NCBI RefSeq assembly: GCF_002234675.1
Contig: NC_019864.2
Span: 14,959,582 to 15,023,581 of the forward strand
Length of the DNA stretch: 64,000 nucleotides
Direction: 5' to 3'
From: Oryzias latipes
Lineage: Eukaryota; Chordata; Actinopteri; Beloniformes; Adrianichthyidae
The position numbers were made by a program, and so were the translations under genes. Each line of letters begins with the position of its first letter. The first letter of the stretch is position 1. The notes under the pieces are model-generated. The model made no database searches, was not told where the DNA came from, and saw only the letters and a list, made by a program, of their open reading frames with translations. Positions 22,580-61,894 of this stretch are shown here, in pieces.

Positions 22580-24010
22580 TTTATTGCATTGAACTCAGTA
22601 GCTAAAATAAAATGTGCTTAACATATAGGGCATTAAATCATCTTTGTTGGTATAAAGGCAACAAAAAGAGAAACAAACTAGTTAATAGATGGATAACTTC
22701 TTTCCTAATATGTGTAAAATTGTATATACTTAAAATAAACCTAAACTCAGTCCCAGATCATTACTGACAGGTGATTGGAGGATAACAAAAAGTCAAGGAT
22801 TGATGAGTCTACTGGCAGTAAGCGGCTGCCTGAAGGTTGAAAGTCACTGGATGGGAAGCATCAGTGATGACTGGTTGCTCATAGCTCTGCAGCAGACAGA
22901 CATTTCCTCATACTGACAAAAGGAGGGACATGAGAGTGCTTTTTAAAAAGCAGCTTGATGCAGCGTAGCATCACAAAGCAGAGACTGTTCAAAAACAGAT
23001 TTTACAATCGTACAAACAAACAGGTAAATATGCAGCAAAATGACCCGCCAGGGTTTCTTGTTAAACACCTCTCCAAGTAACTCCTCTTAGCCCTTTGACT
23101 GGTGCGAGAAACATTCATGTCAACCTCAGTGCATTGCTGGTTTTCAGGTTGTTTGATTATCCGCAAGTGCTTGTTTTTAAAAAATTCATTTCCCTTATAT
23201 TACTGAGTTCTAACTAAAATCAGAAACTCATTCATTGACACAAATGCTTTGAATTGACAGTAACTATATACACATAATAAAAAAAACACACAGATAATTG
23301 CATATGTTGCTATTTTAGGCCACGATCCTCCACTCAAGGGGATGTTGTGTAAGTTATTGCCAGTCTGAAACGGGTCGACCTCCATTATTCCCCTTGCTTC
23401 TGTCACACACATTCAAACTAAAACAGTAATGCAGCGTTACATTCATTTCTCCATCTTATTTGTATGACCCAGTTGGGTGTGCAATATTGCTGAAAAGCTA
23501 TCCTGGAAGACATTCCACCCTCAGACCCTCTTATCTGTTAAAGTGCTCAGTCTGTCCCTCTGCAGATCACTGAAGGAAGGGGAAAGGGGGGGTCCACACA
23601 TTCACACCAACTTTCAGCCAAGTTAGAAAAAGATATAAACAGAGGACAAGAGCAATTTTTGGTTTCAGTCCTAAGTGAACAAAGTTAACAAAGATAACAG
23701 GTTAAATAAAGTTGCCTAAACTGTGAGTTTTAAATAAATAGAACGCATCACTGAGAGAGGTTAGGATTTAATGTGTAGAACAGTAAAACCCTTCACACCT
23801 GCTGATCCTTTTAGATTTTCTATGGAAAGACTACACACTCTGCAACAGAAGTACTGTATGTCAATCTATGATTCAAACTCTGTTCACTCTGATTGACAGT
23901 TAAATCTCTCAGTTCCAATCTGCTCTGAATCACCTCCGACATGGTTCAACAGATCCCAGCCTGGGGTTGATTCTTGTGACTCAGGCGTTGAAGGAGGCTG
24001 TGGCTGAAAC
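22580..24010 (-). other. hcn4: Probable hcn4 3' UTR
   Basis: This is the non-coding stretch after the hcn4 stop codon. A minus-strand AATAAA lies at 22585-22580, and 23200-23320 is AT-rich. The end point is inferred from that signal only. Confidence 0.45.
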
Positions 24011-37624
<13,614 letters not shown>

Positions 37625-38200
37625 TGTGCAAAAAACAAAAAAACAAAAAAACAAACAAACAAAAAAACAATAGAATGCGCGCTTTAATGACAGCCCATGA
37701 AAACAGGGGGGTGAATCATACAGTTGGGGTGCATCTGGAGGGAGAACAGACACGGCGCATCCGCAGGACGGGTCCTGTCTTCTCTGACTCCTGATCCTCC
37801 GGATCAAACATTGGGGTGAGTCAACAACACGCAGCAATCAAAGGAGAAAAAAAAGAAGTAAACCAAAAAAATAAACGAATATGAATCCAGGTAAGCTCAG
37901 AGACAGCCGGGGGCGCATCAGGATGCAGCGCGCTGAGCGTCGGACGTGCCGGAATGGGAGAATGCTGCTGAGCTCCTCAATGACAAAGCATCCTCTCCAC
38001 CTCCCCCGAAAGATCTGACTCTCTCTCAGCGCAAGGTGAACACATATCAGCGCGCATGCAGCTCTGACATCATTCATCCTTAAAGCCCCCTGCTTTCTAT
38101 TAACGTGAATATTGACGGAGCCAATCTATCGGGGTTGCCATAGAAGCCAGGGTGGAACGTGCGCTCTGCACCCCTCCCTGTCCGGACTGCTGGGGAGGAA
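37625..38200 (-). promoter_or_regulatory. hcn4: hcn4 5' UTR and proximal promoter region
   Basis: Just upstream of the ATG lies a T-rich tract (minus strand tttgtttgtttgttt, 37632-37670). Beyond that is a more GC-rich stretch with many CpGs (37740-38060). No clear TATA box was found. Confidence 0.45.
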
Positions 38201-39407
38201 AATTCAAGGATCTCTTCTTGGAGTTGCTCCCTGTAGTTGAGGCAGACTTTTAGATTGATGAATCACTGAGGGAACTGAATCATTAGAAGTCTGCGGATAC
38301 TTCAGCTTTGGTTTTCTTCCATGTGGAAAAGCTGGACTAATAAAGATGGGTTTTCTCTCTCTATTTTTTTGGGCACAGCTGATGTTCTTCAGTGGCAGAA
38401 AGATCTGTTTATTTTGATCCAGCTGCATTAGATGTGTCCTTTGAAAGTCTACTAACTAAATTACTTGAGTTAAAAAAATTAGATGCAAACCAACCCAAAA
38501 CAACCACTTATTGAAGGATTTTGTTAAACCTCAATATGAGATTTTTAATAGAGGCTTTGGTGCTGGTTTTCCATTATGCCGGCTTAGCATCAATACAGAA
38601 AGAGTTAAATAAAAAGAAGAAGAAAAGAGAAAATGCATCATTTTGATGCTAGTTTTTGCTGAAATGAAGAAGAAATAAATGTCTATTTATAACTGCCATA
38701 ACGTGGGTTTTCTTTAATTTTCTCCATCAGTGAATTTAAGCTCAATTCTATCCATCATTTTTCTACACTCTGACATTTGCAGTTCAGCTTCATTTAGGAT
38801 AAAGGCTTCATTGGTTCCATCATTTGTAATTTAACGTTAAAAAATACAAACATCTCAGAGTTTGACAGCAGCATGCATTTGCTTTTTAAATCGGCATTAA
38901 AACTAAATCCTCCCAAACAAAAGATACTTTAAAACTGTAACAAAAATAGATGTGAAAATGAATAAAAACAGATCACACTAACATTGGTGTGAAAAGAGAA
39001 ATATGTGTGTGTTCTGAGTTTTGTTCCATATTTTGAAATAAATAAATAAATATATATCATGGGATAGCCCCTTCTTGCTATCCCATTGGCCTAAACGGTG
39101 TGGTTCTTCACTCGATCAGAGACATGGGTACGTTTATGAAGTGGGTTTGAATGTTTGCTCCTAGTCTTCAGCCCCAAACGTCAAATGATATTTTCAAAGT
39201 GCACCAAAGAAAAGTCATAGATGAATTTTAAATGCCTATAGGGAATGCTTGAACACCGCTTGTTGTGTATTTTTTAATACATTTTCAAATAAATCAACAT
39301 TTTATTTTACATTTCTAATGAATAGTGTGATTCATTTATATTTCAGACTCTTGTATGCTAGAACAATATCAGAAATCTGTATTTAACTCATTTTGTGTAG
39401 TATTTTA

Positions 39408-39690
39408 TGTTTGGGGCTGTGGTCCTGTCACCTCGAAGCAAGATGATCCTGGTTTGAACCTCGGTTGGGATCTTTCTGTGTTGAGTTTGTATGTTCTCCC
39501 CATGCGTGTGTGGGTTTTCTCCAGCTTGTTCCTATGGTCCAGATACACATTTCATTGGTTGATTGGTGATTTTAAATTGTTTCCAGGAGTGAGCTTGTGA
39601 TGGACTAGTATTCTGTCCAGGATGTACTCAGTTTTCAGCATGACAAAGCAACAACCCCTGTGACCCTGACAGGACAAAGCAAGTGTATAG
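39408..39690 (+). mobile_element. Diverged SINE, family A
   Basis: It contains gtcacctcgaagcaagatg, cctggtttgaacctcgg (B box), gagtttgtatgttctcccca, tgcgtgtgtgggttttctcc, tggttgattggtgatttta and tgtccaggatgtactc. It is more eroded than the other copies. Confidence 0.65.
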
Positions 39691-40347
39691 ATGAGTTTCA
39701 AGTGTTAATATTCTAAATTTGGACTTTAGAAGAAGAAAACAAAAAGAGTCTACATGAGTTATGCATGTTAAAGATTAATTTAGGTTAAGTACATAACTAA
39801 CATTGATCTGAACTTGAACCTCAGACAAATAAGACATTAAAAAATTATCAAACTTTCGAAATATGTATTTTTGATTTTAAAAGGTTATTACAGAATAGTT
39901 TTTGTCTTATGCTATAACGTAAAAGCGGGTATATGGTGGGGCAATGAACATTTGGCTGGCACTAACTACAATTTTCCCATTCTTAAAGTAGAGACAGCTC
40001 TGTAATGCTCATCAGTAGATCTTTAAATCTGAAGATCTATTCTATCTTTAATAGATGATCAAATAGAGATTTTGGTTGCAAGGAAGTACAAGAACCTTTG
40101 TGCCAGAGCTTGCCGGTTTGGTCTGTGGTTGTTGCGTGGTGCTCCCCCTCACTGGGGCAGCTGGGGTGCAGCGTTGCAACCCCACAGCGGTGGAGTGGAC
40201 CCTTTTGCTGCAGGCGCTGTGGCAAGGTGTCTGTGGCTGAGCTGGCTCCTGGTTTAAATAGGTATAAATTAACCATTTCCTAACAGAAGAGCCAGAAGCT
40301 TCTTTTATGTTTTCATGTTTTTGTGCCAGTATTCATTGTGTGTATCT

Positions 40348-40423
40348 GGGGGTGTGAAGGGGGGAGGGGGGGTTCATGGGGCAAATGCATCAACGGGGGG
40401 AAGGGGTGGGGCAAATGGGTGGA
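40348..40423 (+). repeat. G-rich tract with quadruplex potential
   Basis: Several runs of four to seven G occur within about 75 bases (ctgggggtgtgaag, ggggaggggggg, acggggggaaggggtgggg), spaced by short loops. Intramolecular G-quadruplexes are possible on the plus strand. Confidence 0.7.
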
Positions 40424-40729
40424 TTGGTTTTAATTCAAGCTTTAGTGGCTACTTTTTTTGTAAGTTTGTTATTATGAAGTTTGATTTGATACACTTATAC
40501 TGTAAGGAAGAATAAAAAACAATCCAGTAAATCTTATTTTTCATTTCTTAAAGAGTTTATTTGATAAAAAATAATGCTACCTAAAAGAGGAAATGTTTAA
40601 AGGAGCAATTTGGTGTCAAAAATTATATGTTAATCTTATACTAAATCTCATACTTAATGAAGGGTAAACCTAGCAAAAATGTCGTACAAGTGAAGTTTAT
40701 TTTATCAAGTATATTTGAGCATAAACATA

Positions 40730-41600
40730 TGTCATGTACTAATGTAATATCACCTGTGTGCACCAGCTGCTTCACCTGCAGAGGGCTATAAAAGCCCTCC
40801 CCCCTCTGTAAAAAACAGAACCAGCCCAAGACCCACTGCTTCCAGGGTGGAACGAGCTGCATCAGACGCTGCATGGCTGCATTTTGGCCCTTATCACAAC
40901 CAGGGTGCCCTTGTTTTTTTAGATTTCGATGACTTCTCGGCGCACCATTGGGGCATTGCCACAGCCGGGACTCCGAGGGGCTAAAGGTTGGCTCCTCCTG
41001 CTGTGAATCCAGCTGACCGCCGTCCGTCCGCGCGCCGGAGCGGCGTGACGGGGTTGGATCAAGAGCAGTGTGACCGGGTGTCCCCTCTTGGCTCCCTGAC
41101 GCACCGGACACCGCCGGAGCTCAGTGTCCCCACAGATCGGCGTCAGTACGCAAGGGGCGTGACTTTGGGACTTCTTGCGCAGGGTCGGAGGACGCGCCAG
41201 TTGAGCCAGAAAGACTTTGTGCGGGCTTTGGTGTGACCAAAATTTTTTTTTTAATGTTTTGTTTGGTACTTTTGATTGTTTTTGTTTCAGGAGCAGATTG
41301 CTTAAACGCAACATCTCCGGTGACCCTCTTAACTTATCTTTCCCTGTGTGTGTGTGCTGTGTTCGCGCCCAGCTTATTTGTGCGAGCGCCACTGGGTGGT
41401 TTCTATTGGTGGAGGGAAGCAAAGTGTGAATCTGTGTGAATGGGACAAAAAAACAAAGGAAGCAGTTCGAGCACCGCTGTTGTGGCGAGAAGGGTGAGCA
41501 TCTGCCTCCTTGTCCATTTTAACATTGGCCTTTTACAATTCTATTTTGTATGAATAAAGATTTGTATAGTTTCTTAATGCTTCCTATGTCGGAGAATCTT
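40730..41600 (+). other. Unassigned unit with TATA box and polyA signal
   Basis: A TATAAAAG sits at about 40785-40792 in a GC-rich promoter-like context. A GC-rich body follows (40960-41230), then an intron-like T-rich part ending gtttcag (41290), and gaataaag near 41551. No long frame with a known domain exists on the plus strand. A solo LTR, a non-coding transcript or a decayed retroelement are all possible. Confidence 0.35.
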
Positions 41601-42641
41601 ATTTGTTTTTAGTTTTCTGGTGGCTTCACTCGCCAGCAAACCATGATGCCACAAATGTTAGTATATGTATATATAGTGTATGTTAGTTAATTACTTCAGA
41701 ATAAATTAAAACAGTTTAGGTTTGCAATACATTTAGTCTACATGAATGAAACTTTACTCATAGAGCACTTTCCAACGCCACTGGGGTGCCAAAGTGCTTT
41801 AAAATGATATAGAAAATTAAAATTTGAGCAGATTAAGAAGACAAATAAAGGTATACAACTGAAAAGATAATAAAATACATAAAGAGTAAACGTCAAGTAT
41901 ACTGCCTCACCTTTAGTATAAACTAAATGTACTTGTACTAGACTTAAGTTAGACTACTTTTTTTTGCCAAGGGTAAGGCTAACTGAATTTGAGTAAAATT
42001 CTAAAATCATTTGCTCTACGGAAACCTTTTACACTTCAATGATCATTTTCCATGAAAACAGAACTTCACAAACCTTTGAACCTTATGTTTCTTTACAAAC
42101 TCATCCATCCATTGTTGGTTCTCGTTTTGCTGTAGACTTCACCTTTACAATTCCCCGATTATGTCAGTAGATGGCGCTGTTCTCCAAATCCCTTCATCCA
42201 TGACGTTGGAGATTATGGTGCTTCCATAAAAGGCTCTTTTTGTCTAAAACCAAAACATAAACGCACAACACTTTTCTTTCATTTTTTAGATATTTATTCT
42301 TAAAAATGAGTGGATATCTTGGGACTTCTTGACATGTGCCAGCTGCTGAGAGCTCATGCAGCTGTGGGGTTTGCCATCAATGCTCTATGGTGATCCTACT
42401 AGTTTAAAGCTTTGTCACAAAAATCAGAAGCTGCAGTGATATTCAATATATTGATATGGATAATAATTGCATAGGATAATAGCCATGCTGTACAATACAC
42501 ATACTTTATAAAATAATGTTAAAACATTTAATACCGTTTTTTTCCTTAAGTAGATTTATACATTTTTTTTTCCAATTCTGAATTAAGTGCTTTGTTTATC
42601 ATGTATACTTTTTATATTAGTAGTGATGTCACATGTAATGA

Positions 42642-43318
42642 TTTAATACATACAATACATACATTAAAGTAAACCTTAACCAAATTTTAGAGGGACACTG
42701 CAAAGCCCTTAAAATGTGAAATATCCTGTCTGATAGAGGGGTGAAAGGTACGCAGAGGAATGGTAAAACTGTACACGTCTGTCATACCAGATAACCTCCT
42801 TTTCTTATACATTTCTGAGATTTGTTTTTCACAGTACAGATATTCTACATTAAAGCAACTCTCAGAGAAACAAAGAAGCCATTTCTGTTTGGAACAGAAG
42901 GTCAACAGCTTGCATGCATTATTTTAGAAAGTGTAAAATCAGGCGAGAAGAGTTCAAATAAAGATAAATCATAAAAGACCTTAACAACTGCATGCAGCAA
43001 CAATGGATATAATGCTAACACCATCTGTTTACATATGCGCCTCACACAAGAAAATGATAAGGCATGCCTCATTGACCTCTCAACAGTCATACTTTTAATG
43101 GCAGATACATCCTATGTTACAATCGATATGGAGTCCATTCTTGTTAACCTTCATGTGGTCAATACATGTCAGATGACACCTACGGACCAACAACAGAACA
43201 TTAACCCACTTTCACAACAGACTGGAGAAATCTTCATCTTCATTTGGCGTTTGTGGTCAGAAGCTTTAGACAAGAGATTCAGATTGATGACTGAACACTT
43301 ACTCAGCAGGCGCACTAC
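42642..43318 (-). other. nptn: Probable nptn 3' UTR
   Basis: This non-coding sequence follows the nptn stop. A minus-strand ATTAAA at 42647-42642 is a candidate polyA signal. The real end could lie elsewhere. Confidence 0.35.
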
Positions 43319-56427
<13,109 letters not shown>

Positions 56428-56760
56428 CTTCGGAGGCGGCGTTTGACAGCGATCCGCTGACCTGAACGGGCTATGGTGGTGATGCGGGACGGATTCTCCG
56501 AGGCTCCGGGTACTTCTCCCCCCACCCCAGAGACGGGAGGTGTCGCTGGGTAGATTAGCGGGAGTTGCCGCTGACTACCTGTGCTGCTCTGCTGCCAGCC
56601 CGGTGCCGACAGGGAATCACCTTTTTCCTTTTTTTTCCCTCCTGGTAAGACCTGAAATCCCGCGAGATCTTGAAGAAGCTCAGAGACAAGCTGGTGCCTC
56701 TCACACGTCCAATCATAAAATGGAGCAAAAATTAATAAATTAAATGTAAAAAAATCGTTC
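56428..56760 (-). promoter_or_regulatory. nptn: nptn 5' UTR and proximal promoter region
   Basis: A GC-rich, CpG-containing stretch lies immediately upstream of the nptn ATG (56440-56600). It drops to AT-rich sequence beyond 56700. No TATA box is obvious, consistent with a CpG-type promoter. Confidence 0.45.
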
Positions 56761-56873
56761 ATTTATAAAGAAAAAATGTATTATCTTAGTTAGCTTTTGA
56801 AAAAATCAATTGAGGAACTTTTTCATAGTCATTTGGGAAGTTGAACAGTTAAAATTCTGAACAGGAAGTTGTC

Positions 56874-56985
56874 TGTGACAAGCAATTACACCTGATTATT
56901 TTGCCAAATTTGCCATGCGACTTGTTCGCTGTGGCGACCCCAGATGGGAGAAGCCGAAAGTGGAAGAAGGAGGATTTTCAGCTGT
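56874..56985 (+). mobile_element. Fragment of SINE family B
   Basis: ttgccatgcgacttgttcgc, tgtggcgaccccagatggg and agaagccgaaagtgg are the complement of the body of the SINE at 20762-20976. Only about 110 bases remain. Confidence 0.65.
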
Positions 56986-57039
56986 TTAAATGACAAAATG
57001 TATGGGTTCAGTTTTAACACAAACTTAAAGATTCTAACT

Positions 57040-58048
57040 TCAAGATGGCAATATTCATCTTTATGCTGATGACACAATTATCTATTGCTTTGGACCAACT
57101 CCAGCAAAAGCAGTAGAATCTTTGCAGAAAGCTTTTGATAATGGGCAGCTTACACTTCTGCAATTCAAACTTGTCCAAAATGCTGAAAAGTCCAAATTCA
57201 TGTTCTTTTCTAATACCAAAAAGGTGCCAGAAGATCTCTCTAAGATTCTCACTCTTCACAGAGATGCTATAGAGCAAGTACATGAGTACATATACCTTGG
57301 GGTCTTACTTGATGATTTCTTAACATTCAAGCCCCACATTGAAAATGTTGTAAAGAAACTAAAACTGAAACTGGGTTTTCTTTTTTAGAAATAAGCTTTG
57401 CTTCTCTTTCGAGGTAAAAAAGCAGCTTGTGACGGCAACATTTTTATCTGTTTTAGACTACGGGGACCTTTTGTACATGAATGCTTCAACTCATTGTCTT
57501 TACAGATTAGACTCTGTGTATCATGCTGCTCTGAGGTTTATCACCAATTGTAGAGCATTAACACATCACTGTGAACTGTACTCTCGTGTGGGGTGGTCAT
57601 CTTTGTCCACAAGAAGGCAAGTACACTGGTATATTTTTATTTACAAGGCCATACTTGGATTGCTTCCCTCCTACATTGGTGATTTACTAACGAGGAGAAA
57701 TGTTGATTCTTATTCATTGCTTTCAAATGATCAACTGTTGCTCAGTGTTCCATGTGTTCGCACAGAACTGGGAAAAAGATATTTTTCTCACGCTGCTCCC
57801 ACAACACACGGCAAAAAACCTGGAAGCTCCATGGACTTATTTCTTTAAATGATTTTAAAGCCAGACTGAGAGCACTTGAGGTCAACTCTTTTAAATGTAA
57901 CTGTTTTTATAATTGAATGTAATTGTATTTGTTGTTTATGTCTGTAACTTTTTGCTGCCTCTTGGCCAGGACTCCCTTGTAAAAGATGTTTTTGATCTCA
58001 ATGGGACTTTCCTGGATTAAATAAAGGTTAAATAAATAAAATAAATTA
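57040..58048 (+). mobile_element. LINE reverse-transcriptase C-terminal remnant
   Basis: The frame begins NIHLYADDTIIYCFG, which contains the YADD catalytic motif of the RT palm. It continues with EYIYLGVLLDDFLTFKPHIE and VVKKLKLKLGFLF, then a stop at about 57386. A second frame (57387-57848) has LSVLDYGDLLYMNAS, YHAALRFITNCRA and LFIYK-like FIYKAILGLLPSYIG. The 3' UTR has aatgggactttcctggatta and ends in aaataaa repeats at about 58048. It is inactive through stops and frameshifts. Confidence 0.8.
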
Positions 58049-58074
58049 AAATAAAAAAGACCCCCAATGGTGTT

Positions 58075-58350
58075 TTAACATGTTCTTGTGGCTTTTTTTA
58101 AGATGATGGAAGACATATATTAAGCTCAACATGCCTTTCTGACTTTTTCTGTTTTCAAATCGTTGCAAATCATTTTCAGATGAAAAATTACCATTTGAAA
58201 AAAGTTTAGTTGTGACATTGAAAATAGTTGGACCACAAGGTCACTGCTCTGAGCTCTCTGCAATAGGGAGGGGAAGGGGGGGCGGGGTTGCTCCACGCCA
58301 ACAGTCCTGACCAAATTTTTAATGAACTACTGCTGCTCTGCAGAAACAAA
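58075..58350 (-). repeat. TTAA-ended repeat family, minus-strand copy (copy 5)
   Basis: On the minus strand it has tttctgcagagcagcagtag, ttcattaaaaatttg, then aatatatgtcttccatcatc and cacaagaacatgttaaaaca. It joins the 5' part seen in copy 3 to the 3' part seen in copies 1, 2 and 4. Confidence 0.65.
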
Positions 58351-58467
58351 GCCCTGGAAAACAACACAGGATTCATGATTTTGGCTAAAAACAGCACAAT
58401 CATAATTTATCATAATTGATAACCACTGGGAATGCTTTTAAGATAGATAAAAAAGATGATTTTAGAG

Positions 58468-59586
58468 CAGGGGTCGGGAACCTTTTTGGCCAAGAGAGCC
58501 ATAAATGCCACATATTTTTAAATGTAATTTCGAAAGAGCCATACAATAATGAAGTGTCCCTTCCCCACACTGAGGCATGGAGACTTAACCTCTTTTAAAG
58601 TTCTTTATTCCGATTACTGCAGACCGCAACAAACGCCGTTCAATTAATTCAGCAACTCCTGAATCTCTCCCGCCGAGGCGAGAGCGCTTCTCCCAACTTC
58701 ATATTCCCCTGCTCCCGCTGCAGCCCTCCCATTTCCCTTATTCGGCCCATAGCTGAACCCCATTGGTCCAAACTACCTAACAACAGGCTGAGCGACAGAA
58801 CTGAGAGCCAATCAGATCTCTGCTTGACGCGTTCAATGAACTCCAGAACTTTTAACGCGGCCCAACAGCCATCCAACTCAGTCCGCGACAATTTGTTTAA
58901 AACTAAATACACAAATCAATATGTGCATTTGATTTAATTTCAACATTTTTAAAGTACAATAAGTCTGTGGATTCTTTTTAATAACATTGTTATTCTGTTG
59001 CTAATAAATGATGAGTATTTCTCGTGGTAGTTCTGCTGATTGTCTAGTCTGGTTTACGTGGTGAGTTTCTGCTTCATGCAGACGTTGAGACTTCAAACGT
59101 GATCGTAGGTCTGAATGTTCTGTAGATGTGACAAAGACTGATCACATGCAGACGTGGAGCCAAACACACACTCACACGCTGCAGTGAGTGACGGGAAGCG
59201 GGTTTTACGTTTTTACAATCCCTGCGCGATTCACCTGCTGCCTGTCCCCACAACCCCCCCACCCTCTGCTTTCTCCCTCACACATCCCGTCCCCGCATCT
59301 GCGCGCTCTTTCTCAGAGACGGGAGCGCGCAGTTTTAGCCACGGCAATTCACAGGTTTCCAGCTGGTACAAACTCTGTGAAATAATAGATAATAGTAACT
59401 GATAGCGCTGGCGCAGATTTCTCTCTCTAAGCACTGCTACTACTGCGCGCCTCTGGCATCGCATCGCGCCCGAGAAGGACTGGTCTAATGAAAAAAAAAA
59501 ACTATAATTAAAGATTTGTCTGCGAGCCACATGTGACCATCAAAAGAGCCATATATGGCTCGCGAGCCATAGGTTCCCGACCCCTG
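58468..59586 (-). mobile_element. Non-autonomous hAT element, copy 2 (empty of SINE)
   Basis: The termini caggggtcgggaacct match copy 1 at 20567-21935 in inverted orientation. Perfect 8-bp duplications ttttagag flank it (58460-58467 and 59587-59594). The length is 1119 bp. It carries the same LTR-like segment, though the TATA box has changed to aatatgaag. No transposase frame is present. Confidence 0.9.
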
Positions 59587-59699
59587 TTTTAGAGGGACTT
59601 TAAAAAATAAGACAACACTGGACAAAGCCACAGAAAGGGAAGGAAGGAGTTATATTAAAAGATCAGATACAAAATAAAAAAAAACACATATGAGCATGT

Positions 59700-59786
59700 C
59701 TGTAACGGCTATAAAATTATCTGAAAGGCGGCAGAATGTTTGTGGGACAACAGGGGCACAGATAAGTTTAGAAGTGGAAGGTCAGG
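59700..59786 (+). repeat. Dispersed repeat shared with 63490-63620
   Basis: ggctataaaattatctgaa, ggcagaatgtt and aagtttagaagt occur in the same order on the minus strand at 63490-63620. The match ends where the Harbinger-like sequence starts at 59787. Confidence 0.5.
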
Positions 59787-60000
59787 GGGGTATTCCAGAA
59801 AGCGGGTTATTCTAGCTCCCACGTTTGAGGCTAAGGAAGTGGATAACCTCAGCCTTCGGTTCCAAAAATGCAGGTATGTTTCAGTGTATGTCAAGTTGCC
59901 ATAGCAACTCATGCTCTGAACATAACCTGGTCTGGAGCAGGTTTAGTTGAGGGTTAGTTTGAATTCGGAGAGGTGAAGCAGCATGGTGTGTCCATTTTAA
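59787..60000. mobile_element. Harbinger-like transposon end
   Basis: The sequence ggggtattccagaaagcggg followed by gttccaaaaatgcaggtatg resembles the terminus of fish PIF/Harbinger (ISL2EU-like) elements. The matching right terminus was not found. Confidence 0.5.
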
Positions 60001-61210
60001 GATGATTTAGTGGATGAAGAAGCTCAGATAATACTTTTTCCACCGTGAGAGGGTGATAAGACCACATATGGATGTTGGAAAAATAAACTTTTTTACTTTG
60101 ATCTAACTTAATTATTTGCATCAGTTAAGATAGATCATTTTTTAAGTTTAGACAGCTTAAAAATAACACGTTATCAGACAGTTATTTTGCTTTCATTCAA
60201 ATTAATTTAATTAAGTAGGTTTAACTTTGGTGCTGCTGTTAGATCGGCACCGCAAGGGATTGTGGGATACCATTCCCTTTGCCTGTCTGGACGGATTTGG
60301 GTTTAAGTGTGGGTTTTAGACCAGATGTATTTAATTGTTTAGCTGTTTTACTGTGTTTTGCTGAGTTATTTTGTCCTAACGTGCTTAAGTCTCTGCACCA
60401 TGAGTGAGAGGGAGGGAGAGGATGATGAGTTTATCTAGCACCTCAACTGTTAGCTCAAGCATGGTAGTATTGGAAAATTGGTAATTGAATGTGTGCACTT
60501 TGGGCATATGGTTCCTTTCTTTCTATTGTTATAAAAATGAGTATATCTGCCGGCTTAAATTTAGACATACGAGAATTCAAGAATTATAATGAATTAAGAT
60601 GGAAAAAAAACAGTTTTACCGTAAACACTACTTTTTTTATAGTGTGGTTGAAAAACACTGCTTTAGAGCAAATGAGATCTTAACACTGTTTATCAGCATT
60701 TTATTCCATGTATTGACACTAGATGGCAACACAAACCAGAAATAAATGAAGTAATTTCTTCTCAATCTGTGAAAGTTTAAGTCATGTTTAAACACAAACA
60801 TGTCTGAAGGCTTTCACTTTCAAGAGAAAATAAAAATATATCTTACTTCATTTTCTCCAACTTAAAACTTGACTTAAAAATTGTGACTTACATGGATGAA
60901 TCCCTGCTGAAGATCTTAAAATGTTTCACTGAAGATCTATCTAATTCTTGAAGGAGGCTGATTTGGTAACTTAAGCAAAGATTGACACACCCTTTTAAAG
61001 GATCAGTAAACCTTTGAATTTAGACTTGAATTTAGTGTTAAGACTGTATATCGTAGTCTCCAGTACATAGATTTTATATTCAGATGTTTGAGGAGATGAA
61101 TTATTGATTTTCATGAAATTAAGAAAGTTGTAATCATCTGAATTTTAAGGAAAAAAAATAGAAAAAAACAGTCTGTGTGTTGAATGAAGTTACAGAAAAT
61201 AAAAACATTT
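60001..61210. other. AT-rich region without a gene
   Basis: Nothing coding was recognised. ggttgaaaaacactg at 60646-60660 is a possible lone hAT terminus of the type seen at 393. Confidence 0.45.
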
Positions 61211-61894
61211 GACGGCTGTTCACACCGGGACGAATTTCGCCGGCGATTTTCGCCGACGTTTAACGCCTCGTGACTAAACAAAGGGCACCAATGAGAGTGT
61301 GCACACCGACGCGAAAAAACGCCACGCGACAAAGCGGCAAAAAAAAAAAAACGCCTCGGGTTCGTTTTTTTTTTCGACGCGTCGCGTCGAAATCTATTCG
61401 ACCAATGAGAATGGCGCTTTTGCACACGTGTCTGGAGCTTCTGAAGTTACAGTAAAACACAACTTGGGGGCGCTCAAACACAAAACTGCCTTGCTGAGCA
61501 CACATACCAGCGAAGAAGATAGACGCCAAGTAGCGTCAACACTGCCGCAAAGAAATAATGACGGACATTCTTAAATATCCCCTTACCAAGTACCAGTTGG
61601 AGCAACTGATGCTTGAAATATTCATGTTTTCTTTGTATTATTCTGACAAGTGCGTAAATATTTGCTATCTTCTTCTGAGTGAAAAGCGACTTTAAGAAGC
61701 GTAAAGTTGCGCAGCGCCACCTTGTGTACAGGAGTATTTCTGTTTACATTAAGCGCCATCTAATGTCAGGGAATGAAATTGCATGTTCGCTCGGCTCACC
61801 GTCAGCGAAAATCGCCTGGGTGTGAACACAAAAAACGTGGCGAAAAACGCTGGCGAATAACGCCTGGCGAATATTCGTCCCGGTGTGTACGGGC
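61211..61894. mobile_element. MITE with imperfect terminal inverted repeats
   Basis: The left end gacggctgttcacaccggga and the right end (minus strand) gcccgtacacaccgggacga share the core cacaccgggacgaat and then ttcgcc. Both are flanked by attt. The 684-bp interior is CpG-rich with cgacgcgtcgcgtcgaaat-like palindromes and no transposase frame. Family assignment (Harbinger- or hAT-derived) is uncertain. Confidence 0.65.

Larger units (their letters stand above)
38201..42640. other. Intergenic region between hcn4 and nptn, no protein gene recognised
   Basis: Human REC114 lies between HCN4 and NPTN, but I could not find exons resembling it here. The region holds a diverged SINE (39408-39690), a G-rich tract (40348-40423) and an unassigned TATA/polyA unit (about 40730-41600). 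The rest is AT-rich without visible features. Confidence 0.45.

Noticed and set aside
40641-41422. Overlapping minus-strand frames of 156 and 167 codons
   Set aside because: They are antisense to a GC-rich unit with plus-strand TATA and polyA signals and show no family motif.
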